From Udeniomyces pyricola (taxonomy: Eukaryota > Basidiomycota > Tremellomycetes > Cystofilobasidiales > Mrakiaceae): a stretch of DNA of 64,000 bases. The notes below the pieces were generated by a model, which saw only the letters and a program-made list of their open reading frames with translations, ran no database searches and was not told the DNA's origin. Within the stretch, counting starts at the first letter, position 1. Every line of letters starts with the position of its first letter. Shown here piece by piece: positions 1-15,500 of the stretch. The DNA lies in contig BCIK01000001.1 in NCBI GenBank assembly GCA_039545295.1, forward strand, positions 682,001-746,000. Reading direction: 5' to 3'. The position numbers were made by a program, and so were the translations under genes.

Positions 1-39
1 CCTTCTTTCCTCGGACATATCATTGTTGTCACTTCACAG

Positions 40-1918
40 TGTTTCTGGCGATCCTTTGCTGCACGATTCTTGTGCTTACTCACAAGTCGTTCCTCCGTCC
101 TTCATCCGTAAGCTTGGCACGCAGCGTTCATCTGACTGCTATCCCCCCCCCCCCCTTCCCCATTCCTTCATTTTCCCGACAACAGCCTAGAACGACCCTC
201 CGTCCATGCATCTTCTTCCGGGCTGACTTTATCTAACCTTCGTCTTCATCACGCTCAGACACCTTCGTTGCATTACCTTCATCTCTCCCTCTTACCCGTC
301 TCGGTCGTTACGCTCATCCTGTTCTTCGCCTCAGGCATGTATGCCGAACGGATCGGCTATGCGAACAGGTACGTTCCTTGGAGCCTCATTCACCTGTCAA
401 ACCTAAATACTGGCCTGGGCAAACACAACCTCAGATCCACCTCGGTCGATCCGAACGAATCAAGTTCGAGGCTTGGATCCATGGGAAGGAAGGATGACCA
501 GCCCCACACAGTCTTGTGTGTATTCCACGACTCTCCCTCGCGACAAACAATCTGATTTCAATCACTTACGTTCTGCATGCAACAGATACGTCCCTCATGC
601 GAACCGTGCCCTCCGCTCGCTCAACATGCACCTCAACATGCGAGTCCAACCGACGCCTTTAATCCCCTATGTCCCATTTCCTCTCTCGCTTCTCCTTCCT
701 ACGACCAAACCGAAACCCATCCCGACTGGGGCCCGAAGCAACTCACCCGCAACCACGCCCCCGATAGCGAAAGCTACACCTATCGGCTCAACCCTAGCAT
801 CTGGTACTTTGGTCAAACCTTCATCTTCGGCCCCCTCGGCTGTGACCCGGGCATCACCGACGACGGCGACAATCACCACCAAACCTATCGCGACGATCCC
901 TCCTACGACGAACCCTCGAGGCGAGCTCATCTTCTCGTCCCGCGTCGACCGTGCCTTTCGAGACGGCTACGAGCGGTACCGCGCTATGTTTGAGAAGCGG
1001 CGGGAGGAGCGGTATCGGGAGACGAGGGCGGCAAAAGGAGGCCTCGTCGGTTGGTGGTGGTGGGCACTGGGTTACCGACGGAAGAAACCTGTTGCTGGCG
1101 GAGGTAGTGCAAGTGAAGCTACGTCGGCATCGGCGGGCAATGGTCAATTCACGACGGCTGGGAAACGAAACGGAAGCTCGACTCCGCCTACGACCTCGGC
1201 GTCTAGTGCGACAGGATCAAGAGCGAGCAGTCGGACGGGTAGCCCTTCAGGCTTCGCGTCGACTCGAACACCATCGTCGGCTACAGTGATGCCTGGTCCG
1301 AGCAACTGTCCCTCGGCCGTTCCCACGACCCTCTCGAGAACCCCCTCGCTTTCCCATCGAACCAATACCGCTACTAGCTCCCCTCTCCGACAAACGACTT
1401 CGCCTCCTTTGGCTTCTCATCCATCCTCGACCACGACGACCCTCCCGACGAGTTCGGCTTCCCTCCTTCCTGGCTCGTCATCTCCGTCTTCAATCCATGC
1501 TGATCGAGGGTCGGGGGTGGGTCTATCCCCGGCGGCGGATGATGTTGGCGAGCGGTTGAGATTGTTCGATGCGACCGGGATGAAAACGCCAAACCGTCGG
1601 GGTCGACGGGACGACGACGACGGCAGTGGTGGTGGTAGTAGTAGTAGCGGTGGTGAAGAAGGAAGCGTCAAAGATGGATCGCCCAAGGATGGGTCCTCCT
1701 CTTTAACGGCCATCGAGGCGGAGAAACAACGGATTCGAGCGGAGAGTTTTAGCTTCTTGTTGAATGATGGTGATATTGGAGAAGATGGATCAGGTAGTAG
1801 TGTGAGGGGCCAAGTTCATGGAGTAGGTGGTCGAGATGATGGGATGGGAGGAGGAGGAGAAGGAAGAGTCGTTGCTGGGGTACATGAATTGGGCGTGGAT
1901 GATGGGAGGGTTAGATAG
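40..1918 (+). CDS. Partial membrane protein, left end outside window
   Basis: Three exons join in frame: 40-107, 259-368 and 586-1918, with acceptors at 38-39, 257-258 and 584-585 and donors GTAAGC and GTACGT. The first visible exon begins after an AG and has no ATG, so the gene probably starts left of the window. Two hydrophobic stretches are visible (FLAILCCTILVL and SVVTLILFFASGMY), followed by a long Ser/Thr/Pro-rich tail. That tail holds a basic, probably helical segment (RVDRAFRDGYERYRAMFEKR) and WWWW. The last third is acidic and Gly/Ser-rich and ends at TAG 1916-1918. I do not recognise the family. If the upstream exons are wrong, the first in-frame ATG is at 337 and would give a 454-residue protein. 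Exon 3 is the best supported part. Confidence 0.45.
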
Positions 1919-2746
1919 CGATACGAATGGTTCACCCAAAGCAAACGAAGGAACATAGGAAAAGGATCGGATTCGAAACGCTTTGAGGAGGATTCGTGCC
2001 GCATGCCAGATCCGAAGAGATGACTTTGAACCGATCAGAAGGGGAGTCTTCATCGCATGCGCAGAGATATCGAGAAATACAGTATGTACAAGACGGGACG
2101 AATAGGAGCGACGGTAGATACCAACGTGCGGATATTGATACTTGGGACGTATAAGATCATAGAGAGCATACGAACAATGAATATGATGAAAAAGAAGGAT
2201 GAGGAACAAGGGGAAAGACATGACAATGCGCAGGGGATACAAAATGACAGAGACATAGAAAAGGCTAGCTGGGATGGAGTTGCATCAAGGATGTCGTCAT
2301 CAAAAGAGTCGGGTTTTCGGGGTTTGCGATGTGGGACATGGAGGCATCTTGCAAAATAGCTTTTTGAGATGCGAAGCAGAAAAACAAAGAACAGGATCAA
2401 GAGAAATTGTAAAGGGATAGAGTATTAGATCTTGGGTGGAGGACATGTGATGCATGATGAGGTGGATAGATATAGGAGGATGGGCGGACAAAGAAACTGG
2501 ATGATCCATCAGGCGAAGGCCGGATCGACGGTGAGCATAGCTAGCAGTTTGAGATGTATGGATGGACGGAGAGATAAATGTTAGCCGAAAGAGGTGTCTT
2601 TCGTCAGCGAATAGGTTGTTTGTCGATGACTGCGCACCATCGCATCCGGCTTTTCGTTTCGCCCATCCTCTCTCTGTCGCCTTAACCCCNCCCCCCCCCC
2701 CCATGATCCTCTATCAGCAAAGTGCAGGAGGATGGATCATGTGAGT
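1919..2746. other. Convergent intergenic region
   Basis: This is the 3' spacer between the partial membrane protein (+) and the exonuclease gene (-). I see no supported gene. It contains a poly-C run of about 14 bases interrupted by an N at 2691, one of only two ambiguous bases in the window. Confidence 0.6.
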
Positions 2747-4717
2747 TCATCCCTTCGCTGCTGCCGACACGATCCTCCTAACTTCACCCCCAACGACTAC
2801 CACCTTTGCTTCCGTCTTCTCCCTCTCCGCTCTCTCCTCCTCTGCTAAATCGCCACACCAACCCCGTTCGCGTTCTGTCGGCCTAGCTTCGTGCTTGATT
2901 CGCTCTTCCAACACACACTCCCCATCGGGCATCGTTGGATCGCTTAGGAGTTTTCGGCGGAGGTGGTGAAAGAGGAGGAGGGCGGAGTGGACGTCGTTGG
3001 CGGCGTAGGTGATGGCGTCCGGGGTGAGTTCGGCGGACCAATCGCCTGTTCGAAGGGCGGGTTTGGGAAGGTGACGTTTGAGGTAGTCTAAGGTCGAAGT
3101 GGAAAAGTCCAGTCAAGAGAGAAGAGGAAGAAGAGGGCGGAGAGGGGCACATAGTTGATGTGTATCGAGAGGAGCAGAAAAAGAAAGGAACACGCCCAGG
3201 ATGATCGGTTAAACAACCGAATTTTGGGAAGACTCGGGCCATACAGTCCGTCTGAGCGACTCACGAGCAACTAAGTTTTGGAGACTGATGCAACCCTTCC
3301 CAGGCCCCGCCGCGAGCGGGTCGATTCCCCTAGCCATCCGACTAAGGTCCAAGAACCCCCGGACGAGGATTCCAAAGTCCCGCTTGAGCTTGAGGGCGTC
3401 CCCTCGAATGTTAACGCCAAGCTTGATGGTATCCGGGTCTTGAAGGATCGCAAGGATCGAGGGAGGGATCCGATAGCGCAGAGAAGGCGAAGCGATTTGG
3501 ATGAGAAGGATAAGGGTCGGACTAGAGAGCTGGATGAGAGCTGTCTTGGGCTCAAAGTTCTTGCGTCGGGAGATGGGCCTGTTTTTGTGTATACGTGAAT
3601 GTGTCACAAGGGATGTGCAGAATGATGCGATGAGTTGGGATACGTGCATATAGCAAGGTGTCAGCGAGGATCCTTTCTCGCTGCTGCCTGAAGACAAAAC
3701 GCATTCCCCAAAGGTATAAGATCGACTGACCACTCAAGATCCATCGAAATCGGGCCCTTGAGACACCCAATGAGCTCGTCCACCTCCTCCTTTGATCGCG
3801 TATAGACCACGCTCGGCAAAGGCCCCAGTTCCGGGTCCTTCATGGAAAACTCCCTGAGCCCTAGAGGGTTCTCATCCTTTGTTTCCTTGCGCGCGGTGTG
3901 ACGCTGGTACTTTTTGGCGGCCGTACTCGTCGCTGTGGTGGGAGCACGCTGACCGGGAGGAGGGACGATCTTGGTCTCAATCGAGGATCGATGGAGTGGG
4001 TAGACGATCGTTTCTCTCCTCTTGGGAGGAGCGAACCAGCCGGGTTTGGGCTTTGGGCGATCCGGATCGTCATCCGGTGCAACAACGACTTCGTCGTCCG
4101 AATCAGATCGGACCTCCTTTGCCTTGGTATTCTTGCCTCTGTTTCGGTCTGGCAAGCCTCTCGGTCTGACAACTTTGGCGGGCACTTCGATTTCTTCTGG
4201 CTCACTCGTCAGCTCGACCGAAGCGACGCCCGTAGTCGTGTCCTTCATGAGGCCGTACCTCGGCGGCTTGACACCCTTTGGCGGGGCCTTGAGGAATTTG
4301 GGGTGGACGGGCGATTGGTGAAGGGGATGGGGCTTGGCAGGAGACAAGGCCTGGGCAGCCTCGGTGGTGGTGTAGAGAATTTGAGCTCGCGGACGAAAGG
4401 ACGACGTAGGGGCAACGAGAGGAGTTGGGGGAGAGGAACTCGGCGCGTCAAGATCGTTGGCACTGCTGCTGCTTGGGGTGGCGATGATGATCTCTCTGTC
4501 TAGCAATGAGATTGAAGCCGGAGAAGAGGAGCCGATGCTGATAATTCGCTTGCTGCATTCACAACGAGAAAAAACAAGGCCGTTGGATCAGGTCTGAGAG
4601 GCATACGAGATGAAAAAGGGTAGGATTAGACTAAGAGGAGGTTGAAGCCAAAAAGAAAAGGGGGCGAGTTGACGACGACGACGCGACTGACGATTTGGGT
4701 GTGTGAGGTGCCGACAT
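2747..4717 (-). CDS. WRN/RNase D-type 3'-5' exonuclease domain protein
   Basis: This is a predicted nuclear DEDDy-family 3'-5' exonuclease that would remove nucleotides from DNA or RNA ends. The exons read right to left: 4717-4692, 4537-3731, 3578-3265 and 3087-2747, totalling 495 residues. The exonuclease core is clear. Motif I is MDLEW near residue 274. Motif II is GVNIRGDALKLKRDFG near 330. Motif III is YAANDVHSALLL near 408, with the Y-x3-D spacing of the DEDDy class. All four acidic residues and the Tyr are therefore present. The N-terminal 250 residues are disordered and basic. No helicase follows, so this resembles stand-alone WRN-exonuclease-like proteins. The short first exon (ATG 4717, donor GTCAGT) is inferred because the long exon has no usable ATG; an acceptor at 4552 instead of 4537 would add five residues. 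Confidence 0.85.
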
Positions 4718-5618
4718 TTCATGCGAGTCACGTCTGCGAGTAAGAGATGCGCAGGCGGATGGGGATGATTGGGAAGTGAGTGAGCGGGAGGGTGAGTGGG
4801 CGGGAGGGTGAGTGAGTGCGTGAGTGAGTGTTGATCGATTGAGACTTCACGTGGCGGGTGCAGACTGAGAAGGGGGGAAGGAAACTAAAGCGAGGGCCAT
4901 CAAGAGGGGAAAGACCCAGAAAGGCGAGTCGGGCAGACTGGATCAAGAAGGGAAAAGACTGAGTTGGCCTGACTTTTTTGGGCTAGGACGCGAGGGATGG
5001 CTCATGGGCTGAGTGAGATGAGGTCGTGGAGTGTTCGATTGGTGTTGAGGATGATGTATTGAGGATGACGGGGACGGGGAGTGAGCTGTGAGTGAGGTGG
5101 GATGTTTGTTATGTTATGGTCGATCAAGGGCAGGCTGGCCGATGAGGCATGTGGCGCTCGCTGGTAGTAGTGCTGGGCGCTGTCTGGCGTGAATGGCCTG
5201 GCTGGCCTGGCTGGCCTGGCTGGCCTGGCTGGGAATGGGAGGATTGAGCAGGCAGCAGCTGGAGAGTGTGCGCGCGGAAGGCGTGGCCTGCATCGTTGGA
5301 TCCGTGGCCGGAGAGGATCGAGTTATCGAGCCTGAGCCTGAGCCTGAGCCTGAGCCGGAACCGGAACCGGTTGGCTGGTGAGATTGCCGTATCCCTTAGC
5401 CGAAGCTCCCGCAGTCGACGAGGGGTCAGAAGCGAAGTTCAGATTCACTTGTGTATTTTCCCTTCACGGCCCTTTTCACCCGCCCATCCCATAAAACCCA
5501 TGGGATCCCCTTTTCTATTCTCTTCCATCAAGCAATCACTCTCCATCCCCATATCATTCATCACCCACTCATCCACTCATCCACCTACCTTCCTCAACCC
5601 TTCCCCTTGACCAACATC
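4718..5618. promoter_or_regulatory. Divergent promoter region, exonuclease / GMD
   Basis: This spacer lies between two divergently transcribed genes. It holds G-rich GAGTGAGTG-type repeats (about 4776-4830), a 9-bp minisatellite (5191-5232) and a CCTGAG-type hexamer repeat (about 5328-5358). A TATA-like CATAAAAC lies about 130 bp upstream of the GMD start. The ORFs across the repeats look like by-products of the repeats. Confidence 0.5.
5191..5232 (+). repeat. GGCCTGGCT minisatellite
   Basis: Tandem copies of the 9-mer GGCCTGGCT (about 4.5 units) lie in the GMD upstream region. About 100 bp downstream is a short CCTGAG-type hexamer array that merges into CCGGAA repeats. Confidence 0.85.
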
Positions 5619-8044
<2,426 letters not shown>

Positions 8045-8849
8045 GCGGTTCCAGTCGTGATATCTTTCCTCATTCTTTCATTTCTTATACTTCTTCTTTC
8101 GGCTCTGTTAGTTTTCCTTTGCTTGATCGTTTTGCATTCTCTCTCGTGTTTCTTGCCTTTGTACGTTTCTTCTCTTCTGCTTGTCAGCAGGGTGACAGCG
8201 TCTGCGTTTCACATATTCCCTTTCTCTTCTCTTCTCCCTATGTCTCTTTTTTTCTTTTACCAGCCCCGGCATGTCCCCACACCTTTGTGACGTACTGAAT
8301 ACCCACTTGCGTGTCCATACTAGCTAGTAGCTCTATCGGAGTATAAAGCCGCTTTGCTTTTCTTTCGTATCACCTCTTTTCTTTTCCGTTTCTTAGATCT
8401 TGATGTGCACTCTTTTTTATATATATTTCCTCGATTTCTCGCGCCGACCGGTTGGCGTTACTGCTAGGAAAGTTTGAGTAGAAAGAGAAGAGTCCACCGT
8501 CTTTGATTGAAGTTCTGTAGACCGAGACGATGGTGACATGATACATAGATAGATATATATATAAATAGGGCCTGGCGCTTTCCTGTACTCGGGAATCGTA
8601 CGTTCCCCGAAGCAGGCTGCACGTCTAGGGTCTGTGGGTTTTCCTTTCATTCATGTCCGGTCATTCTGATCCAGTACTGCGCTGATTATATTGATGACCA
8701 TATCCTCAAACCACACAACCATGTTCGAGTACCCATCATCCGTCGACGTGAAATTGAGTGAGAAACTGACTACCATGACATATAGTAGACGTATCATGCT
8801 CCTCCCCCCCTCCTCACCACCCATGTCAAGATCCAAAAAAAAAAAAAAA
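8045..8849. other. Convergent intergenic region GMD/IPI3
   Basis: This is the 3' flank of both genes: pyrimidine-rich after GMD, with short AT repeats (TATATATATAAATA near 8553-8567) and a poly-A run at about 8836-8848 just beyond the IPI3 stop. No gene is seen. Confidence 0.6.
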
Positions 8850-11800
8850 TCACCTCCGTCTTTTCCCACCTCCACCTCCTTCCTTCTTCTTTCTCGGCTC
8901 AACGTCTCCAACCCCAGGAACCACCGCGCCGACTCCCGCTGAGGCCGTTGTCGTCATCGTCGTCGTCTTACCACCGGTACCGTTCGATCCACCCGTGGAC
9001 GCGCCACCTCCTCCAAGGACCCCCCCGACGACGCCTTGCCACATCTTGTCGTTGAGCGCTTTCGCCTTGGCGAGGTCGGCTTTGAGTTTGGCAACTTCGG
9101 CTTCCAGCGAGGGGATTCGGAGATGAGAAGAAGAAGAAGAAGAAGAGGAGGAGGAGGTGGCGAGTGTGGATGAGGAGGAGGATGGGGCGAGGGTGGAAGA
9201 GAGTGGATCGGAGGAGGAAGAGGAGGAGGAGGATGGGAAGAAGGGAGAGGAGAGAGAAGGGAGAAGGGTGAAGATCTAGAAGGGAAGGGAGAGAGTGAGT
9301 TAGGTCGACCAGCGCGGGAAAGGCGGGGGGAGGGGGAGGTGGGGGCAAGCGAGCAAAGGGGAAAGAAGCGGATCAAAAGGCGAGTGCAAAGAGAAGACAA
9401 TGTGGTTAGTCGACTTCGTTCCCTCTTTTTTTTTCTTCTTGTTGTTGGTGTTGCTGTCAGGTAATGTCCAACTTTATAGAGAGTTTCATGCGTGATGAAC
9501 ATGATACTGCTACTTGTCCACTCTGGCACCTGACTGATTGTCCCCAGTGCTCTGCTCCTCGTCTCGGTCCGTTCAAATCACAGCGGTCGCATGCGAGAAC
9601 TCAACTCCCACCCTTCTCTTTCTCTCTCTCTCTCTCTCCTTCCCCGAGAAAAAAAGAAAGAAGAACAAAACGAAGGAAAAAAGAAAGAAAAAAAAAAAGC
9701 CCAAACTCACATCATCCTCTTCACCAACATTCACAAGAACCTCATGTTTCTCTCTCTCGCCTCTACCGACCCTCATCCTCTCCAACTGCCCAAAACTCCT
9801 AACCGGCCATCTTCCTTCCTCTTCCCCACTCCCTCCCGTCCCACCTCCCGATCCCAACGTGACGTGCCCATGAAGGTCGGCCGGTTTCGTCATGGTCGAG
9901 AGGTGAGTGATGGGACACCCTTTGTGGGCGGCTGGGGAGAGCGTTCGAAGGTGTTGGAGCGAAGGTAAGGCGTGAAGTTGGATTTGACCGAGCGACGTGC
10001 CGAGGAGAAGGGTAGAAGCCGAGAGGGAGAGAGAAAGCGAGGTGATGGTGTCACTGTGGAGATGGAAGATGAGAAAAGATGGTGATATAGCGGGAAAAAG
10101 TCAAAGCGAAGGTAAAGGGGGCCAAGGGAAGGAGGGGATGAAAAGCAATCGAAAAACGATCTCAGTTGGATGTTCTTTTGCTTCTACTCCCTTCCCTCAA
10201 AGACACTCAAGAAGGCTCCTTCCTCTCCCCCCCCCCCTTCACCTCTCCCCTCTCCTAAACGAAAACGAAAGTGTGACCACGTACGAAAGGGTGATTTGGC
10301 CTTCTTCCCCCCTTTCGATCCGAACAATCTCTCCAGCTCCTCCCCCTCCTCTCGCCTTGACTTTCGTGCCAATCTTGCCTTTGCCCTTCATCTCCGCCGT
10401 CAAAGATGCCGCCGTCGGGTCATCGTCGGTCGGGTTTCCTTCCTCTCCCCACCGCCGCTCGTAAAGTTTGACGGCAAAGAGCTCCTTGCCGGAGCTTGCC
10501 CAGAAGGCACGTTCGAGAGGATCGAACACGAGCGAGGTAGGAGGGGACGGAAGGTGGTAGGTCGAAAGGAGAGAAGGTGGCGAAGTGAGTTGCCAGAGCT
10601 AAAGACAAGTCAGACCCGAAGAGGAAGAAGGGGAAAAAGGATAAGGGGAAGGGGAAGAATGGAGATCAAGTATAAAAAAAAAAAGAATGGGTTAGGTATC
10701 GCCCTTGCTCGGTTTTCTTGTATGTATGACGTGTCGCATCTCTCTTTCGCTTTTTCATTTTGAACAAAGAAAAACAACTGGTGATGAGAGGAGAAAGACT
10801 TTTCTTACCTTGACGGTGTGATCGACACTGGCCGTGAGGACGCGACAGGCATTTGGGAACGCGCCGACCCCAATCTGGATGTCGGTGATAGGTAGGGTAT
10901 GGTCCGAGAGGTTGCAGTAGGCGGTAGGAATTTCTTTTTGGAGGTCGTTGGAGACGAGGCTTTTTATATATAGGAGGAGTGGGAATGATGGTGTAAGATT
11001 GGAGCGAAGGGGCAAAGAAATGAGGAAGCAAGGCGGGGGGGGGGGGGCAAACGGGTTTGTTTAGCTTGGAACAAGTCAGGGGAACATCCTCGTGTTGAAA
11101 CGACCTCGGGCCCAAAGTCCAGTCAAGAGATCCACCATGGCAGACTCGAGAAAAGCAAGCTCAAGAGTCAAGTATTCAAGGTCACGTAGATAGACTCCTT
11201 GCGTTGATTGCACGTTGTATCTTTCTTACCTTGCCAAACTCCAAACGCTCACGCCCGAATCGTCACTACCCGAGATGAGGCCGAGGCCGTCCGAGGTAAA
11301 CTTGAGGATATTGATTCGGCGGTAGTGAGCATCGAACGAGTTGAACAAGAGGCCGGACGCGACCTGGAGCGATGAAGTGATGATGTCGACGAAGGAGACG
11401 GGAGAAGCGAGAGAAGGGGGAGAGGGGAAGAGTGGGAAAGGCGTCAGCTGGGGCGCGGAATTTCGGAAGGAGAGCGAGTGAGCGAGAGCGCTGGCTGACC
11501 TCCCAGAGGTAGATGTGGCCGGTCTGCGTGCCGCCTGCACAGTAGACACCCGTCGGGGAGAGAGCAAAGCATGAGAGCTTCTCTGGAAGGGTGATCTTTT
11601 GGTGGATTTGATCCTGTACGAGAGCCACCAAAGGAAGAGAGAACGCGATAAGAAGGGATAGTGCGCGCGCGGGCGGAGAAGACGGTCAGTACCAGTCTGT
11701 CTGGCTGGCTGGCCTTGTCAAGTTTCTTTGTAGGGATAGTGTGTTGGAGCCGACTCACTTTCTGCCATGCCCAGATACCCATGATGGGTTTCCCCTCTTG

Positions 11801-11986
11801 AACGGTGACGCAGATTCCGCCGGAACCATGGCTCGTCTGGAGCGAGGCGGTCGAGTTGGGTCCGGGGGAGGAAGGTTTGAGCGTGGCTACCTGAAGGGAG
11901 GTCGTAAAGTCGTGGAGGGTGGTTGAGCCCGAGGCGGTAGGGGAGGAAGAGGACGAGGTGAGGATGAGCTCGGAGATGGGAGCCAT
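8850..11986 (-). CDS. IPI3: Pre-rRNA processing WD-repeat protein Ipi3 (WDR18-like)
   Basis: Ipi3 is the WD-repeat subunit of the Rix1 complex, needed for ITS2 processing and late 60S pre-ribosome maturation in the nucleus. The exons read right to left: 11986-11759, 11613-11500, 11363-11230, 10959-10809, 10598-10285, 10053-9711 and 9275-8850, totalling 569 residues. WD blades are visible around GTQTGHIYLWE, GSDDSGVSVWSL and ASVDHTVKLWQL. The family signature DHTLPITDI precedes the fourth block. The C-terminus is a Ser-rich linker followed by a short coiled coil (LEAEVAKLKADLAKAKALND) and a basic KRRR end. That tail is a common feature of Ipi3 proteins. The 435-nt last intron is unusually long for this window and could hide a small exon, but the flanking exons are in phase without one. 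Confidence 0.92.
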
Positions 11987-12354
11987 GACGGCTAAAGGTT
12001 GGGTGGTGAGGGGTTTAGGAGGGGTGAGAGTGGTGTATGTTGATGAGAATGATGATGATGATGTATGGCCGAATAAGTTGAGGAAAAGTAGTCGAGTTTC
12101 TGGGTTCGCGTCGTTAAGCCTTGTTAAGCCAGGGTAAGCGTGGTTGAGCGATTGGGTGGAGGAAGCGCACGCTTAGACTAATCGATCAATCGATCAATCG
12201 CTCATCATCAGCCCTGGGCGCGACTGTCTTGACGCCCGCGCACAGCTCGAGCAGCCGCAGAGGATGGATGAGAGCTGCGTTGTTCATCCGTGCTGCCTTG
12301 TTTGCTTACAACTAGGGTTCCACCACGTTGAATACCGTATCCTATTCCTTACAT

Positions 12355-12439
<85 letters not shown>

Positions 12440-12526
12440 CCACGCCTACTCCCATCCCATCCATACATCCGCCATCCACCGACGACGCCCGCAGAGGAAT
12501 CCCCTCCCTCTTCCCATCCTCGGCAG
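11987..12526. promoter_or_regulatory. Divergent promoter region IPI3 / UBC2
   Basis: A 540-bp spacer between the two start codons. It holds a GATGATGATGATG run near the IPI3 end, a cluster of ATCGATCAATCGATCAATCG palindromes (12179-12200) and a long TCA repeat starting about 170 bp before the UBC2 ATG. Confidence 0.55.
12355..12440 (+). repeat. (ATC)n trinucleotide microsatellite
   Basis: About 28 near-perfect ATC/TCA units lie upstream of the UBC2 start codon. The long His, Ile, Met or Asp runs seen in different frames are translations of this repeat, not proteins. Confidence 0.95.
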
Positions 12527-15500
12527 ATGCCCTCGACCGTCCAACCAACCTTGTCCCTCGATTCACCACCAGAATCCCTTCTCCATTGGGACGAACGTCT
12601 CGTCTGCTCCTGGCTCAATGACAACGGCTTTGACGTCTATTCAAACGCCATCCAAGGTTGTCCCCCAAATTTCCTATCCCGTCGCAACCTCCTTGCCGCA
12701 CACGCCAAATATCCGACCGTCCATCTGGCTCGTCCCCGACCAGACCTTTTGCTCACCCAACCCTCGTTCATTCTCTTCCCATCGTCTCATCGGTATTATC
12801 TCTCGTCTTCACAGAACACGGCATCACAGGCGATGTCCTTGCTTTACTCTCATCCGAGGACCTCCGAGAACTCGGGATCGACAGCTTGGGCCACCGGCTC
12901 GGTATCCTCAAGCTCGTTTATCAACTCAAGCTCGAGCACAACATTCCAATCGAGGAGGGTTCCTGGACTCCCGCCCGTACGTTACATTTTCTTCCACACA
13001 CCTTGGTTCATTCTGATGAGTAGGCTGTCAAGATTGTCCCGAGAGGAAAGGCGGACCATTAGGGTCAGCCGGCGCTGAGACAATCGTCGTTCCTTGTCTT
13101 TCCCCTTCCAATAACTCCTCCTTACAACTATCCTTTCATCGCTCAGTCGGCGAACCCGCCGACGTAGACGACTCTTTCACTTCCTCCACGCTCGGTGGAA
13201 GCTACAGTGGAGCCAACGCCGAACGTATCTGGGAAACTTTAACAGAGCAAAGTGAGTACAGCCGGGCCAGCGACGGTGTTGCCTGATTTCCCAAGAAGAC
13301 GAGCGAAGCTGAAGAAGTCTCTTTCAATCCCCGTGGGTTCTGTCAATCCTTCGTCCCCTCCTTCCGACCTCGTTCTTCGCCAGATCAACGCATCGCTCAA
13401 CTCGAACAGGAGTACGAGAAACTGAGCGAAGCTTTGCACCTGCATCAAGATGAGCTCTCTGCTGCTCAGAGAACCATGTCGAGATCGGTTCGTCCTCGAA
13501 ACATTCTTCTGCGACGACTACAAGACGCGTCCCGCAGCCAGCACTTAGCCCGTGCACCCAGAAACCCGTCTTGTTGCCAGACGCGAGTGCCAACTTGAGC
13601 CGGACTATTGCAGCTGACACTCATTCTTGATTCCATTCAACCCTACTCTGCTGTTCTCTTGACTATCGGTAGCAATCCCATCCTGAAACTCACTCTGTCC
13701 ATACCTCGCAGCCCCTTCGCAAGCAACCCTCGTTCAAATGGGCCAGTTTCGGCCGTCACCTTCGCTCACCGACTCAGCCAGGGCCTCAGACGCCTATACC
13801 ACTGCCTTCAACCGGAGTGGACTCATCCTCTCGAGCTAGTCCAAAAACTCATGGTGACTTAGATCTTGCTGTGAGTACCAAACGCGCATATCTCGCGCTT
13901 CTTCTTTGTGTCTCGCTTTCTCCGTTGGTGACATCTCATCAGATGACGCATGACGCGTTCGATCCGAATACATCATCGGTCCTGACGGTCTAAACAACAT
14001 TGTGTGTCACTTTGCACAGGGACCAACTTCTATCCAGACTATCACCAGGCTTGGCCGCTCACAGTCTCTCAGCAAACACTCTCCCTCCCGCCGGAACCCA
14101 CCAATACCAACCTTGTCTTCCCTTAATTCAACAGCCACGACCCCGACACCTATCACAGGCGTGTCCCTTGCATCTCAACCGCATCCTCCATCGGCCTTCT
14201 CTGCTTTCTCTACGACGACACCCTATCATGGTGAAACGACCTCCACCACTCCTCCCTCGGCGACCAGCCCGCCCAAGCCTCCTCCCCTGACGCGATTCGG
14301 CTCAGCCTCGCAGCTCACGATGGTCTCCTCTACGGATTCACCGATGTCTGCTCCAGCTCTACCTCATACTTCAGCTTCGGATCCTGCTACGACTCCTACC
14401 CTCTTCAGCTCATCCAGTCACTCGAACAGCAATTTAATGAACCCTACCGAACCTAGCACGCCTCCTATAGCCTCGACCTCAGCCCTGGCCACCCCTGCGC
14501 CCATCACAGCACCAGCCGAGAAGAGCTCCTCCTCTTCCCGAGAGAAAGGAAGCACAGATAACCCTCAGAGATTCAGGGTGACATTGGATGACCCATGTTG
14601 GAAGGTTTTGCCGGCTGCGCTAAAGAAGTACAAGATCAACGATGACTGGCGCATGTATGCATTGTTCATCTGTTACGGCAATTCGAGTGAGTCGGATCTG
14701 TTCTATTCCCCAATCTTGACTGTGTCTGAGATATAGAGGAGAATCCGCTAGGACCCTGTAGATGAGGAAGGATGCAACATGTGAGACTGACTGACATGGT
14801 CCGTGGATTATTTCTTCGCTTTTCTTGAACCCCTCTTCCTCCGTTTCCTTCATCTTCGTTGTTTCTGCCCGGAATCAAACAGGTACATCGACAGGCACCG
14901 AGAGATGCCTCTCATACGACGAGAAACCTCTGTTACTCTTCCAGAAATTCAAAGAGACCAACCAGTCACCCGTTTTCATGCTTCGGCACATTGTACGTGT
15001 TGATTCTCACTTGCGTCTGTAGCTGACCTCGATTTGTTCTGTTGCGTGTCCCTGACTTCTTTGCATTCTCCTTCCTCACCTCGCTATGGGTGTCGGTGGA
15101 TTTGTAAATTGTTGAACTGGTGATTGATTCGCTGCACCACCTCCAGCGCGACATCAAATCACCTATCGCCCTAGCCCAAGGCAAGCAAGCCGCCAAACTT
15201 TCCTCGACTCAACCACCTAATTCCGCTTCGCTCCTATGTTCCTCTACGACGCCCACCGCTGGACCTTCTTCTTTGAGTTCGCTCACGACCACGATGGCGA
15301 TATCGACGGCTGATGGCCAAGCTGCGATGACGAGCGGGACTCAAAGCAGAGCGCCAGAAGGGAGTGCGTTGATCCCTCCAGCGGTAGCCGCACCGTTCCC
15401 CTCGATGCCTGCGAACCCGCATCCGTCTGCACCGAGTTATACACGAGAGACGCTTGGTCAGCAGCAGCAACAGCATCAGACACATCATGGGGAGTACTCA

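Noticed and set aside
5193..5381. ORF with WLAWLAWLA and PEPEPE repeats
   Set aside because: It is a translation of two promoter microsatellites and has no flanking coding signal or ATG-supported homology.
12264..13016. 250-codon ORF with a long poly-His run
   Set aside because: The His run is the (ATC)n repeat read in one frame, and the rest overlaps UBC2 exons and introns in the wrong frame.
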